Source: Sarocladium kiliense
Taxonomy: Eukaryota > Ascomycota > Sordariomycetes > Hypocreales > Sarocladiaceae
Reading direction: 5' to 3'
Assembly: GCA_030734395.1 (NCBI GenBank)
Contig: JAUZTG010000042.1
Coordinates: 1,798,001-1,862,000 of the forward strand
Length of the DNA: 64,000 nt
Numbering within the stretch: the first letter of the stretch is position 1; each line of letters begins with the position of its first letter. Both the position numbers and the translations under genes were made by a program. Below the pieces are notes generated by a model. The model saw only the letters and a list, made by a program, of their open reading frames with translations. It searched no databases and was not told the origin of the DNA. This document shows, in pieces, positions 1 through 12,000 of the stretch.

Positions 1-909
1 TTGGGTTAGAGCGACACCGGTGGCCTTCTTGTCATCGTCGAACACGATGTTATCGACGCGGTATCCAGTGAGAACATGGAGATTCTCTCGCCCAGAGGCT
101 GGCTCGTAGTACCCGTTGACAGCATACGATCTCTGGGCAGTAGTGTTGTCCAGGGCTGTTGGGTACCAGAAGACACCGTAAGCGTGACCGTCTTGACCAT
201 CAACCTGAGGCTCAGCACCAGCTTCGATGATAGCCTCGCGCTGCACCTTTATGCCTGGAAACTGCCAAGAGGAGAAACTCAGGTGGATCGGGCCATCATC
301 GCTGTAGGACTCTTCGCCCCAGGTCATGTTGAACTCTTCCGCCGCAGCAGGGTCGGGAGGATCAAAACGGCTAGACTTGATGAAGTAGGGATAGAGACCT
401 TCCCAGCCCCATCCTTCATTGCCAAGGGCCTCCCAGCTATCATAGTCGGCTGCAGAGCCACGGTTGAGTAGCATTCCACTGCAAGGATATCAGCATCTTA
501 CTTTGCCATACGTACCGTAGAGCTCAACTCACTTGATGGTTGATCCTCCGCCCATACAGCAAGCAGCGTACAGACCCTGAGTCCTGCCATTGAGACCAGT
601 CTGCGGCACGGATGTCATGTTGAACCTGTAGCGCGATAGGTATTGCGTAGCCGAGCTTGGTTCAAGCCTTGCCGGGTCGGTGTTGAAGTAGCCATACTCT
701 ACCACGAGCACGGTGACGCTTGGGTCTTCGCTGAGCCGAGAGGCAATCACTGTGCCCGCTTGGCCGCCGCCGACGATGACGAAGTCATAGCTATCGAGAA
801 GCTCATCTGCCGAAATCTCAGATCGGCGAAGGATCTGGTCAGAGCGAACAGGGTGCGAAAAGCCCAGAGGGAGAACAGCCGTGAAGGCCGTGAGAGCAAA
901 CCACTTCAT
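1..909 (-). CDS. GMC-family FAD oxidoreductase, N-terminal part (runs off the left edge)
   Basis: Flavin-dependent glucose-methanol-choline oxidoreductase, probably secreted. The ATG at 909 is followed by a hydrophobic signal peptide (MKWFALTAFTAVLP). An FAD-binding dinucleotide fold follows, with the VIVGGGQAG motif near residue 47 and a GGGSTIN-GML motif typical of the second GMC signature region. Exon 1 is 909..533. The intron is 532..479 (GTGAGT...TTGCAG), and exon 2 continues in frame to base 1 without a stop. Only about 285 residues are present, whereas the family is 550-650 residues, so the substrate-binding and catalytic C-terminal half (with the HxH/N pair) lies outside the window. 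The substrate cannot be assigned; alcohol, aryl-alcohol and sugar oxidases all share these motifs. Codons upstream of 909 are open to a TTG at 921, but ATG 909 gives a clean signal peptide. Confidence 0.85.
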
Positions 910-1717
910 CCCCAAGATCAAATGGACTGGAGTTTAGTGAATTGAGAATTGAGAATGCCAAGCGCGGCACTCATTACATACGTTTCGAGGCCGAAGTCCT
1001 TCCACTGAGTCTGCTATATATATTTGAGTATCGAAAGACAAGCCGGAAGGATGTCCTAGACCTCTCTCAATGGACCAACCCCCTCCGGATCCTTATTCGA
1101 GCAGCTATCGCCGATCATTGTACCAAGCATGCGAGAAATGCAACTTGACGTGGAGTGCTTATTCTTTTTCCTGCCCAGCCGCACTGTCAAAAGAACCAAA
1201 CTTGACAGATGCAGGTCCCGCCTATTTACCCGTTGGGTCGTTAAACTTCTCCTCATCTACCGAGCCGTGTTTGCCTTTTGGGTTCTGCGGGGTATAAGCA
1301 GGATGCATGGGCGTGCACTGAGGACCATGGGCCGCTTCACGGAAATATTTGGTAGGGGCACCATGTCTGCATCACATTCACGGAGTGTGTGGTCCCGAAG
1401 GAGACTCTGGGTAGGTGAATAATTGGGGAAACGTGTGGCATTCCTCGCGGCACATGCCGAGTCTATATGCCTTAAGCATCCGTTCGTCCTTCTTGCAGTC
1501 TCATCACGCCATGCCAAATAGCAAAAGCGACGTATGCGAAGTATGTCTCCGAAGTCTGGTTCCCATGTAAGCCCTCCTTTCCAGATTACCATTTTGCCAC
1601 CCAATCCAGTCATTTCCGAGCATGTCAGTGACTCGGATTGTTCCTAATCCTCACGCCTTTCAATCACCCCCATCGCCAGCATCTGCTCCAGGCAAAAGGA
1701 AACATCGGAAACGCGGC
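910..1717. other. Intergenic, no gene supported
   Basis: Promoter side of the GMC oxidoreductase gene and the 3' side of the next gene. Two ATG-started frames of about 100 codons (1129..1422 plus, 1257..1613 minus) overlap each other. Neither shows a recognisable domain, splice structure or signal, so neither is annotated. Confidence 0.5.
1015..1023 (-). promoter_or_regulatory. Candidate TATA box of the GMC oxidoreductase gene
   Basis: An alternating TATATATAT run lies 106-114 nt upstream of the chosen ATG at 909 on the minus strand. That spacing is reasonable for a fungal TATA element, so it gives some support to this start. Confidence 0.35.
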
Positions 1718-3185
1718 CTAGTTGGAACGTCGACTTGGAAAGGCACCGGGTTGGCTATCGCGATTGAGCTTCATATTTCGAGGCGATGGTGCTGGCTGGA
1801 TGTACCCTCCCAGTGCCGGGCCTTGGATCATTTGCTGGCCCATGCCCCCCATGTTGGCAATCTGTGGCATCTGCAGCGGAACGCTAGGCATGCAGTACAC
1901 TGGATAGCCCTGGGTCTGGGCATCTTTGATAGGGAGGTTTCGCAGTTCCTCACGAATGGTCTCCTCAAGTTTCGCCAAGCGGCCGGCGATCTGCTCTTCG
2001 ATGGCGCTTTCTCGGTTGCTGAGAGCTTCTTGGATGCCGGACTTGACCGTCTCCTGGATCTGAATGACGACTTCATGCTTCAGATTGTGTCCGAAGATCT
2101 CAAGGCTTGAATCGAGCTTCGATGGAATGTCCTTCGCAAGCGTGTCCAGAGCCTGATCCACAACCTTAACCACCTCACTCTCCGTTTTTGTGTTCACCTC
2201 ATTGAGGTTTTCTTGTAGGGTCTCGAGACCATCGCATATGACGTTTCTTGCTTCCTCTTGGAAGGTGGCTAGGAAAGCCTGCGCGTCATCCTCAGCTGTT
2301 CGGGGGCGCTTGGCTGGCGGTAAACCATCACAGAAGGCTTGATCTCCAGGCGCCTCACGTTTCATGATCTGAATAGGTCCTGTGATGGCTCCATTAGCCT
2401 GGAAATACTCCACGGGTTCATTTGGCGTGGACAAAGGCTGCGACGGAGCCTCTCGTGCTGATAGGTCAACATTTGCGTCCCCGTTGACGACATTGAATGG
2501 GAGTTCAGCCCAGCGCAAGGCCTTCATTTCCTCGGGATCCAACTTTGGTCTGGCAAGCAGAGCGTTGATCTTCTCAACGACGTGCTGCTCCGCTACAACA
2601 CAGCGGAAGCGATCGTGAGCAGTGTGCGACAGCACCTCACGACATCCAAAGTATGCAAGCATCTCGGCGAGAGAAGGCTGGAAGTTCCCATCAACGTGAT
2701 CTGCCCACTTTGGGAAACGTGTCTTTCCGAAGGTTGTGGCAGCGAAGGTCGGCACGCTGCCCAGGTTGTGCTTGTTGTAAATTGCAGTGATTTCCCAGTG
2801 AAGCCACTCGTGCTGGCAGAGGTTGGGAAACTTTCTATTGAGCGCAGGTTTGCATTGTGCGATCAAGCGCCTTTGTCTCTCTAAATCGGTGTCTTTCTTG
2901 GCCTCGGGCTCTGCGGAAACCTCTGAAGGTGTTCGTGATCCCGCAGTCAGAGCTGGTGTTGGCGGCGCACCCATGGGCGATTGAGCCAGTGGCAGTCTGC
3001 CTTTCTTCCTAGGCTTTGGGTTTTCAACGGGATGTTGTGTAACTGAAGCCGACGAGGCACCTGGTGTGAAATCCTCTGTGGCTTTCTGATGTCAATATCA
3101 AAACCACGTTGGCTTTTGGAGAGGGTGGCAAAGTGATACCTTGAGCCAAGGCCTGGAGATCTGTGTCGGTGGCCTCGTGTTCCAT
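1718..3185 (-). CDS. Unrecognised protein, coiled-coil C-terminal half, 467 aa
   Basis: I do not recognise this family. Two exons fit. Exon 1 is 3185..3140, the intron is 3139..3076 (64 nt, GTATCA...CCACAG), and exon 2 is 3075..1718. The join continues a lysine-rich, probably nuclear segment (PRKKGR). After it comes a compact central region (about residues 75-190) rich in W, H, C and F, including WLHWEITAIYNKH, that looks globular. A second basic patch (PPAKRPRT) follows. Residues about 290-420 are strongly heptad-like (repeated L/I/V spacing with E and K) and probably form a long coiled coil. The acidic/basic balance, NLS-like patches and coiled coil suggest a nuclear scaffold or assembly role, but this is inference. 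No enzyme motif is visible. Confidence 0.7.
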
Positions 3186-4196
3186 TGCATGGACCGAGAG
3201 ACAAGTAGTGTGAAGGGATAAGAGAAAAAGAGACCTGTTCACACAGGGTTGTAAGAAGCCTCGAGAAGTGTCTTTTGTATGAAATGTCGACACTGAAATG
3301 ATGTGGGAGACTGCAAGACAGGCACAGTCGTGTTAGGTTGAGAGGTCTGGGAGATGTGGCGGGGAGGAAAGCCTTGCGGATCGACGTTGAGAGAAAAAGG
3401 CGTTGTTAGAAAGAACATAAAGCAAGGGGATGACTCGTTACGCATATCCTCATGGTATATCATCTGTTGATAAGAGATCAGATGAAACGTGGCTATTCTG
3501 GTTCATTCTACTGTGAATGGGTGGTGCACAGCTGCGTTGCTCGTGCGGATGTTATCAGTTGTTGACACTTGACAGGACGACCACGCAACATTAGGCAGAT
3601 TAAGCCCAGTGCTTTATGGGCTCATAATCTTCTATTACTCGGCAGTTTGTTAAGAACGGCGATGGAGTACGTCAGAGTCGCTGAGAATTAGAGCTTGGAC
3701 GTCCCTGCAAGCTCGAAGCGATGGATGGGATCACTTCGTAGTCTTGGTTCTGAATATTAGACCGCGCAAAGGATACTACTTATTACCTCGAAACGATGTT
3801 TTCGATCTGATAAAGGGGTGCAGAGTGCCTTTCAGCCCTCGAAAGTTTGCTGGGTTTAGGCTGAAGGTTACGAGACCTAGGTGTACGGGTTCGTGTAAGT
3901 CTGAGTGGTATGGCGTCTAAGATTTTGCAATGATAGAGCAAGTCAAAGCATCTCTTCTGCAGGGAACCTGAGATGCAATTAGGCTCCGGAATATAATCAG
4001 GAGAGATCCCCCGTTTCCTGGACGTGAGGCATCTTGTATTCTCCATCTTACATGCACCAGTCTTCTGCTCTGTCTGCTGCACACATTGTCAGAAACGGCT
4101 TCATCTGCATAACCTTTACACACTATCACTCCTTTACCTGCTGAATTGGCACTCACTCGCATTCAAACGCTCAAGTCAGGTTGATGATCATTCAGA
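3186..4196. other. Divergent promoter region, no gene supported
   Basis: About 1 kb between two divergently transcribed unrecognised genes. It contains pyrimidine-rich stretches just upstream of 4197. Several short frames on both strands lack splice logic or motifs. Confidence 0.5.
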
Positions 4197-4985
4197 ATGT
4201 TGGGCTCATCATCATCGTCTCGGGCCAGGCGAATTATGGAAGCAGGAAATGCCCGCCGGCTCTTCGCCCAAAGCACCAGCACGCCTGCTGCAGGTGAGAC
4301 CGAGGATGAAAGCTCTTCTGGCTCAATCTCAAGGCCTTCTTCCAATCCTCCAATATACGGGGAAGTGCCAAGTGTCCATCCCCCTGTATATGTGGACAAT
4401 GAGAACGTGCCCGGCTATCGCCACCACAGATTGGACCGTCTCTTAGAATCCCGTCCAATGTTTGCTTACGAGAGCGAGTCTGACATCAGCTCTTGGAGCG
4501 GCTACACACTCAGACAAGTCAATATCACACCTCCCGACAATAGTGCTTGGTTAGAGGACGGTTGGGGCTCGCAGAGCCAGTTGGATGACAACCTCAACGA
4601 CAACCTCTCCTACCTCCGCCAAGTACTTGAGTATCTTCGTACAAATTGGGATACTCCCATCAACGAAGACATTGAGGACGTGGCTAGAAGGGCTCGCTCT
4701 ACCTACAGTGATCTCACTCGTCAGGTCGCTCGCTTTTATACGAAGTTACAAGATCGTGAACTTGCCTTGATCGAGGCCAAGCATCAGATCTTTCAACACC
4801 AGGAGCACAGTCTTTGGGAGAGAAATGTCGAATTCTTGTCACACCAGCTCCAGAAATTCACTGCTAAGCGCAGGATCAGGCAAGCGCGAGCTTCAAGAAC
4901 TGATACGCTTGACCTGGCTATGTCCAAAGTGCATTCGCAGCGCCAAAGCATCTACTTCCGCAGCACGGGTCTTGCGCAGGTCTGA
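4197..4985 (+). CDS. Unrecognised Ser-rich protein with helical C-terminus, 262 aa
   Basis: Intronless frame from ATG 4197 to the stop at 4985. Residues 1-75 are low-complexity (S-rich, P-rich, a run of five serines near the start) and probably disordered. Residues about 125-235 are predicted helical from their heptad pattern (YLRQVLEYLR, then ALIEAKHQIFQHQEHSLWERN), with acidic residues giving way to basic ones towards the end (KFTAKRRIRQARASR). No catalytic motif, signal peptide or membrane segment is seen. It is divergent from the coiled-coil gene at 1718-3185 and may share regulation with it, but the two proteins do not look homologous. Function unknown. Confidence 0.65.
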   Translation: MLGSSSSSRARRIMEAGNARRLFAQSTSTPAAGETEDESSSGSISRPSSNPPIYGEVPSVHPPVYVDNENVPGYRHHRLDRLLESRPMFAYESESDISSWSGYTLRQVNITPPDNSAWLEDGWGSQSQLDDNLNDNLSYLRQVLEYLRTNWDTPINEDIEDVARRARSTYSDLTRQVARFYTKLQDRELALIEAKHQIFQHQEHSLWERNVEFLSHQLQKFTAKRRIRQARASRTDTLDLAMSKVHSQRQSIYFRSTGLAQV

Positions 4986-5468
4986 AAACTTCGGATGAGC
5001 TGGAAGGCGCAAATGACATCTGGTTTCACCATCTGAATTTCCTTCAGGGTTCTCAATGGATCTGTTTGTTTGGCCCGCTCTGGTCAAGGTTGGGTTATCT
5101 CGGTCATGGTTTGACGTGGACATTGGATTATTTGAACGCGAGTGTGTTGTTTATATAGCGAGGAGTAAAGATACCCAAAAAGATCATTCTTGGTGAATGT
5201 CCAATAAGTATCTCTTTCTTCTCAGATTCAGGACTCATCAATGTGACATGTCAAGGGCTGAAGCCAAGGGGCCGACCAGTGTATTGTTCGGAAGTGTGAT
5301 GACCATCAATCGTACGGTCCCTACCCATGCCAGCAACGCCACGTGAACTCACGGTGCAGGCAGGACCTGTCGACATCAACAACCCAACCAGCCGTTCCTT
5401 GGAAGACAAGGTAGCAGCAAACTGCATCAAATACGTCGGTATTTTGGGCTCGGCACTTGAAGACCAAA
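4986..5468. other. Convergent 3' regions, nothing else seen
   Basis: Space between the 3' ends of the 4197 gene and the P450 gene. No coding signal beyond antisense shadows was seen. Confidence 0.5.
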
Positions 5469-7083
5469 TTAGACTGCTGCCTGAGAAAGTCCGACTGCCA
5501 CGCCATGCTTGCATGTTGTTGCCAACGCCTCTCTTTCCTGCCACTCGCGGTGGTCCCTCGATTCGATGGCCTCGTACCTTTGCACGAGCCTTGCCATGAC
5601 GTAGTACGTCTCAGTGAGGGCGAATTGTTCTGGAAACAGTCAGCGAGGCAACATTAGAAGGGTTTGGAAGATACCGACGGCCAATGCAAACGCGTGGTCC
5701 TCCATTGAATGGGAGGAAGTCCCAGCCGGGACGCAACGCCTCCCATCTTTCTGGAACATAGCGATCGGCATCCGTGCCGTACACTTTCGGGTTCCGATGC
5801 ATCGCATACGCGTTGTACATCACAAGCATGCCCTTCTTGATGAACAAAGGTGAGTTGCCGTCGTGACCGCCGCCAAATGGCAGCGTAGTGTCCACAACAG
5901 CTTCACGCGCATTCGTCGGTATCACGGGATGTAACCGTAAAGCTGGCCTCGGTCAGCACTGTTGAGCCCTGGCTTTGTTTCTACATGATTACTCACATTC
6001 GTTGACACACCATTTCAGGTACTTCATACTGTGCAACTGCTCGACACTCGGTCGACCAGAACCAGCACAGCCCAGCACTTCCTCACGCAGCCGGCGGTAC
6101 ACATTCGGCTGCCTCGAAAGTGAGAAGACCAGGTTACTCAGGAGACATGCTACCGTGTCTCTACTGGCAAGAAGAATATGGAGGACCTGGTCTCGCAGCG
6201 TTTTATGATCAGGTGCCATCATTTGCAACTCGCGCAGAACATCGTACTCTGAGCTCGCTTCGTTTTTGCGCTGCTTTGCCTCTTCGATAAAATTATCAAT
6301 GTATTCGAAGACCCGCGCCTTGGCCATCGCGGACTCAGAGCTTCCAACGAGGAACTGCAGTGGACCCAAGCGCAGTTTCTTCACGACTGCTTCTGAACAC
6401 AACATGTAGTCAGATACAAACTGATGATTCCTGAAACGAAGTATCGATGCTTGCAGCTCCGAAGTCGAATGCCCCAGGAAGAACTCCGTTGCAACATCCA
6501 TGGCGAACTCGAAGAAGAGCGGCTGCAGGTCAATGGTCTCATTGCCAGAAGGTATCTGCTTCCACAGCATGGCAACGTGTCCTTCCACCATGTCTAGGAT
6601 ACCATCGACTTTGTGCTTCGAGAAGCCTGGCCTGAGAACAGATCGTGCGCGCGACCAGGCATGGCCATTGATGGAAAAGATACCAAATCCAAGGAACGAG
6701 GAAATGGCTCGATTTCTGAGTTCTGGAAGGACAAAGTCCGAGAATCGAGTCGCCAGCATGTGTTTGATGTTTCGAGAGTCACAGGTATGTATAGTGTGAT
6801 ATGACCACCGCTGAACGCTATATGTCTGACCGAGCCGCCTGAAGGTCTCATATCGTGTGGTTAGACAACTAGGTGCGGCTTTGCTGAACAGGTTATCGTA
6901 AGCAAAGTCGAAGCCCACGAACGGATCGCGGACTGGTGCTTTCATTTTGACTGGCTTACAGTTCTCGCTGTGCCAGAGGCGCCAACGTCTTACATACGTC
7001 CGATATGTTCGCATCAGAAAAGCCGTAATGCAGACTGCGAGCAGCCATAGCCAGGTTATCGAAGTCACTTCTTGAGTCCTCAT
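5469..7083 (-). CDS. Cytochrome P450, CYP52-like (alkane/fatty-acid hydroxylase type), 503 aa
   Basis: Haem-thiolate monooxygenase anchored in the ER by an N-terminal membrane helix (WLWLLAVCITAFLM). Three exons fit: 7083..5997, 5942..5679 and 5629..5469. The introns are 5996..5943 (GTGAGT) and 5678..5630. Intron 2 starts GTCGGT. It is chosen over the nearby GTATCT because only it restores the family motif. The I-helix reads ASRDTVA (306-312), the K-helix ExxR is E362/R365, and the haem loop is FNGGPRVCIGQQFALTE with Cys448. CIGQQFALTE is a hallmark of CYP52 and related fungal families that hydroxylate fatty acids or alkanes at the chain end. The A/G-G-x-D/E-T pocket has Ser in place of Gly (SRDT). 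Length is normal. It is divergent from the NRPS-like gene at 9068, suggesting a shared acyl-modifying pathway (inference). Confidence 0.9.
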
Positions 7084-9067
7084 GATTTCTCAAGTATCAG
7101 ATGGCATGTTTCAATAGTTCCACAGTTGAATGCTCGGTTCACTCACGGATAGCAGCAAAAGGTTTCCGTCTGTCGGCTTATAAACTTCCTTTCTCTTCTC
7201 CAAGCTTCAACACAGTGAAGAGCGCCCTTGCGCCACTGAAGACTTCGCTGCTTCTGCCAAGGCAGCCCGTGCACCTGAAGGTGGGAGTACGAGAACTCCA
7301 ACTTTGACCATCAAATGCCAATAGGGTCATGATTCACGCTTACCACGTGTCTGATCGACAACTCAGCTACCTCATCACCGAGAATACGCCCGTGTGGAAA
7401 CCCTGCAAGCCACAAACAGCCACGAGCTGCCGACAACACAATAGAAGAGTCTTTAAAGGCTGCAGTGCGACTGGGAGGGCATGGTCATCCTTGTCTTCGG
7501 CAACGCTACTTGCTGCATCTGCCAACACTCCTCTGTTAGATTGACGTCGGAAGTTGCCCCTACACGATCCGATCTTGCATAATACAGGGACATGATGTTA
7601 ACCCAGTTTGCGGGACCAGATCGAAGCCGTCGGATTCTCCCGAGCTGGTCCCTCGACCTATCGGGTTGCGACATTCGTGTCAGCTGATCGCTAATCGGAG
7701 GCCTTGCCATTGAATAAGCTTCGTTCAAGGATGTCGAATATGAGGGCTCATCAGGGATGGAGCAAAACTGCATTTAGTACTTCATGTGAGCCATATACAA
7801 GTCATGATTGGCAAGAATGGGCTCTCCCAAGGGTCTTCAACGCCTGGCCAGTATGTAGAAGATTATGAGGTGAGTGGCTGGTTTGCGAAACCATACGCCA
7901 AGATGAAGCGACTTGTTCTGATCCTGCTCCTTCACTACATGCCTTCCTTTCTAAAACTCACGAGAATTGTGTGGGCCATCAAATTTTGGACTTGGGTCAG
8001 CCACATGTATGGACAGAATTCTGACGACCCTAAATTGGGAGTCACTTGCCATTGTGGCAGACGTCTTCTTTCCACTTCAGGGCAATTGAAAGTTTACTTC
8101 AATGGCAGACCTGTCAGCATGAGCAGTTCTCGCTTTCACCAAGGACACGGCGGAACCAAGGTTGGGGGGATACAAGCATCTCTCAATAGTCTGGCGGTGA
8201 GAGTAGCGGAAGTCTGTCAAACCTTCGGGTCACTTATCATCTCCATCCTCAAGACATCTGTCTGCAGAGGGTATTTGAGGAAGCACGGAGTAGAGGAAAG
8301 GGTATCATTGACCTTCGGGCTGAAGGACGATGGTGTTTCCGACGTATTTCGGATATGCTCGGGATGCCGTCCCGCACCATCAAGCTTTGCGCATCGTATC
8401 GAGACCACGACTCCCCTCGCGTTATGCGTTGAACGGACCTTGGCGAGCTTTGTGTCTGTACACCCAGTTGATACCTTGCAAAGCTGTGGCCAGGCAACCT
8501 CTGACATATGATTCCGGAGATCTTCTACCAAGACAAATCGGGTTCGTGTTGCACAAATACGCCTTGTCTTGGGCCCTGGCTGCACGCCTGCATGGCGGAG
8601 GAGAAGTGATTCGCTCGCTGAAAGGCGCGCAAATCTGTGGCTAACCACACGATGTTGTCCCCTGGCGTTGGGCATGACGGCACTACCAATACTCTTGTTT
8701 GAGCGTGCGCAGGATCGATCGAAAGTGTGGCTGCTGTCTCAGGTTTGTGTTTCTCCAACTTTGTACTGTCCGGATTGACTTTTCACCGTCCGCTGTGTGC
8801 AACCCATGTGATGCTGGATGTTCCATTACAGCATAAGCACATCATGAGAACCCGGCACATGATATGGGAGAGAGTATTCATTCTTCCTATGAGTTATTCG
8901 GCTCTTTGCTTTAGTGCACCTTTGAAGATCTTGCTTCTGCTGGTACTGCGAAGAATTACAAGACACTCTTTTCACATTTCCTGAGATGAAGATACCTTCG
9001 TATACTCGACTCCAGCGAACCTTTCTTATCAGAAGCAGCAGGAGCGACGCCATCGTAGTCCTTGATC
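7084..9067. other. Long divergent promoter between P450 and NRPS-like genes; no gene accepted
   Basis: Nearly 2 kb with open but unconvincing frames. The longest (plus strand, ending 8511) starts at GTG, with a first ATG at 7804, and has no recognisable motif. Minus-strand frames at 8217..8675 and 7453..7773 overlap it. The region may hold decayed sequence or a non-conserved gene. It is the natural place for cluster-specific regulatory sites. Confidence 0.45.
7178..7184 (-). promoter_or_regulatory. Candidate TATA box of the CYP52-like gene
   Basis: On the minus strand this reads TTTATAA, 95-101 nt upstream of the ATG at 7083. It is the only TATA-like element at a sensible distance. Confidence 0.35.
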
Positions 9068-12000
9068 ATGGATTCAGGCTTCAAGATGGACGATGCGGTG
9101 ATCATAGACAGACGAGCAGAGATTAGAGGGAGAGAGGCAGATTCCCTCAATCATCAGCTATGGGATGTATGGAGTGCAACATCAACTTCGTCGCCAGACA
9201 GAGATGCGGTCGTTTCTATGTGGCAGTCGCCATGGAGTGTCGGCCGCTTGGACATGGATGTGCCTGTGTCTCTGGAAGAAACCGAATACCTCCGATGGTC
9301 CTACAAAGACTTGCGATTTGAAGCTTCTCGGCTAGCAAATTGGCTCCGACATTTGGGCTGTTCCCCTGGCATGAAGGTCGTCTCAGTCCTATGGAATTCA
9401 GCTGAATGGGCCCTCTTCTTGTGGGCGACGGTCAAACTCAAGATGGTTTACGTGCCTGTCGACCCAAGAGATGTCGATAAATTGCCATCCCTGATAGCTA
9501 GACTTGGTGCACAAGTCGTTGTTGTTCAGGACGATACGGTTGCAGCCACGATCAATGCACTTGAAATGAGGTCGAACATCCTCAGAGTTCAGTGCTCCGG
9601 GCCTGAAGTGACCGGCTGGCTTACTATTGGTCGTTTCCCATCAGACTCTTCAGGACTGCAACAAGCACTATGCCAGCACAATACATATCGAGGCGACATC
9701 AACTCCCCTGATCAGGTGGTGATGATGATTCTTACAAGCGGCACAACTGGTGAGCCAAAGATTTGCCAGCACACACACAGAAATCTCATATCCCAAGCAT
9801 GCGAGTATGACCCAAAACCAGAGGACCCTATGGAACGTTGGCTCGTGCACACGCCCGTCTCTCACATCTTCGCCATTAACAATACTCTTCGCGCTTGGAA
9901 AGAGGGAGGCACTGTCGTGTTCCCTGCCAAGTCATTCGAAGTCGAATCAACCTTAAAAGCGTTGACGCAAGAAAAATGCACTATCATGTCCGCCACTCCG
10001 ACTTTGATCAGGTCGCTCTTGTCCCATAGTAGCTTTCCTGGTCAAGAGGACATTCATCTGGATTTAGTCACCATTGGTGGAACGACGATCACACAGGAGG
10101 ATGTTCAGCTGTGCCGTGAGCAGCTTGGAGCGAGGAATGCTATTCAAGCGTACGGAATGACGGAAGGCGCACCATTGATCAGCTGGAAGCGCCATGATAG
10201 CCTCCTCAGAGACGGTTACCACCCTGGGGTAGGGCGGGTGCTTCCTGGCGCTGCAGCTCGCATCTGTCAACCTGGCACCCAGGAGGTTCTCAGCGTCCGT
10301 GAGATCGGTGAGTTACACGTAGCAGGCTCTTCAGTCATCTCAGGGTACTACGATGAGATTGAGCCTCAGTTGTTCTACGAAAGGGAGGGTATGCGATGGT
10401 TCGCCACTGGTGACCAAGGCATGGTTGATGAGGATGGCATTGTTCACCTAATGGGGAGGTACAACGATCTCATCATAAGAGGAGGAGAAAACATTCAACC
10501 AGCTAAGATCGAAAAGGTGCTTGCTGAGATTCCTAGTCTTCAAGTAAGTTGGTGACAGCCTCACTACGTATACGAATCGCGTGCTGACTGGCTCCAGGCT
10601 GCTGTAGTCGGAGTACCTGATTCACTGGCAGGACAGGTCCCGATAGCGATCGTCCGACTTCCGACAGGCGTTGACAAGGCTTCAGTGTCCAGAAAGACCC
10701 AGGTTCTGGGCCCCATGTTCGCCCTGGGAGGCATCTATACACTTGCAGAGCTGGGTCTCGAGTCGTTCCCTTTAACAACCCTTGGAAAAGTAAGAAAGGG
10801 GCTTTTGGTGGATATCGTTGCCAAATACCGACAGGGCTTGGGCCCAAGCATTGACGATGGTACCGCAAGCAGCAGCGAACACGAGGCGCTCGTCGTCTCG
10901 CTTATTGATGCATGGGAGCAGGTGACAGCTAACCGACCTCGGAGAGACCAGGATGTCTTGTTCCTAGCCGACAGTATCAGTATGCTACGTTTCTGCGACT
11001 TGGTTGTGCGGCTATGTGGAAGGCAGGTCTACATTCAAGATTTAGTTCATCACAACACTGTCGAGAAGCAGGCAAGACTTCTGGCGAGTCGGGAGCAAGA
11101 CACCAATGCTTCGTCGAATGCTACCTCTACAGCTGTCGCGAGGGCCACATCCCCAGATGCTGCAGCCCACATCTCATCGACACCTTCCACAGAAAGAGCA
11201 TTACATGCCACACCTTATGGCCTCAATGACAAGCCGAAACCTGTTATTTCCGCGAAGGACCGGCACACGTTGGCAAACCTCGGCCTATGCGATGTAAGTA
11301 TCGAAGACACTATTGCCATACGAAGCTCACTGCGTCGATTCGCGTCTGGTCTGCGGCCGCAGTCTTATCATATCGCGTTCAGCTTCCGTGTTCCAGGCAA
11401 GTCTCGTTCGCAAATCCATCAAGCTGTCTCTCGACTCGTCAGTCATCATCCATTACTCAGAGGCATTCTCTGCCAAGGCGATGGCCAAATGATTCACGCA
11501 ATCCTTACCTATACTGAGCGCCTCATGCAACACATCATCTTCGACGACGAAGTGAGCACGGTTCGAGAAGCTATTGACTATGCTAGACATGCTGCGGTCG
11601 CAACACATGCGTCCCCATTCATGCTGCGCGCTGCAGTCATCAAATGCAAAGATGATGAAACAAGTTACCTCTCGCTGACCTTCAGTCACTCTATCATGGA
11701 CGCCATAGCGGTCGTTCCTTGGAACCGAAACCTCGACTTGCTCTTATACGACAACATCTCCAAGCTGCCTGAGATGACGCCGTATGCATTCTTCGCGAAT
11801 CTCCATGAACGAATGACTGGATGTTGCGTGTATAAAGAAGCGATCAATTTTCATGTGAAGCGCCTTAGCGGAATATCATTGCTAAAACACGCACTCTGGC
11901 CAGTGCAGAAAGCCCCGGACTGGATGATCTCTGATGACTCGGGGTCTGAAAGCAAGGTAGAGCGAGATGCCGCTCGCTTAAAGGTGTGGAACGGACAATG

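Noticed and set aside
7786..8511. 241-codon open frame on the plus strand
   Set aside because: Begins with GTG, first ATG 18 nt later; no motif, no splice logic, and two other frames are open over the same bases.
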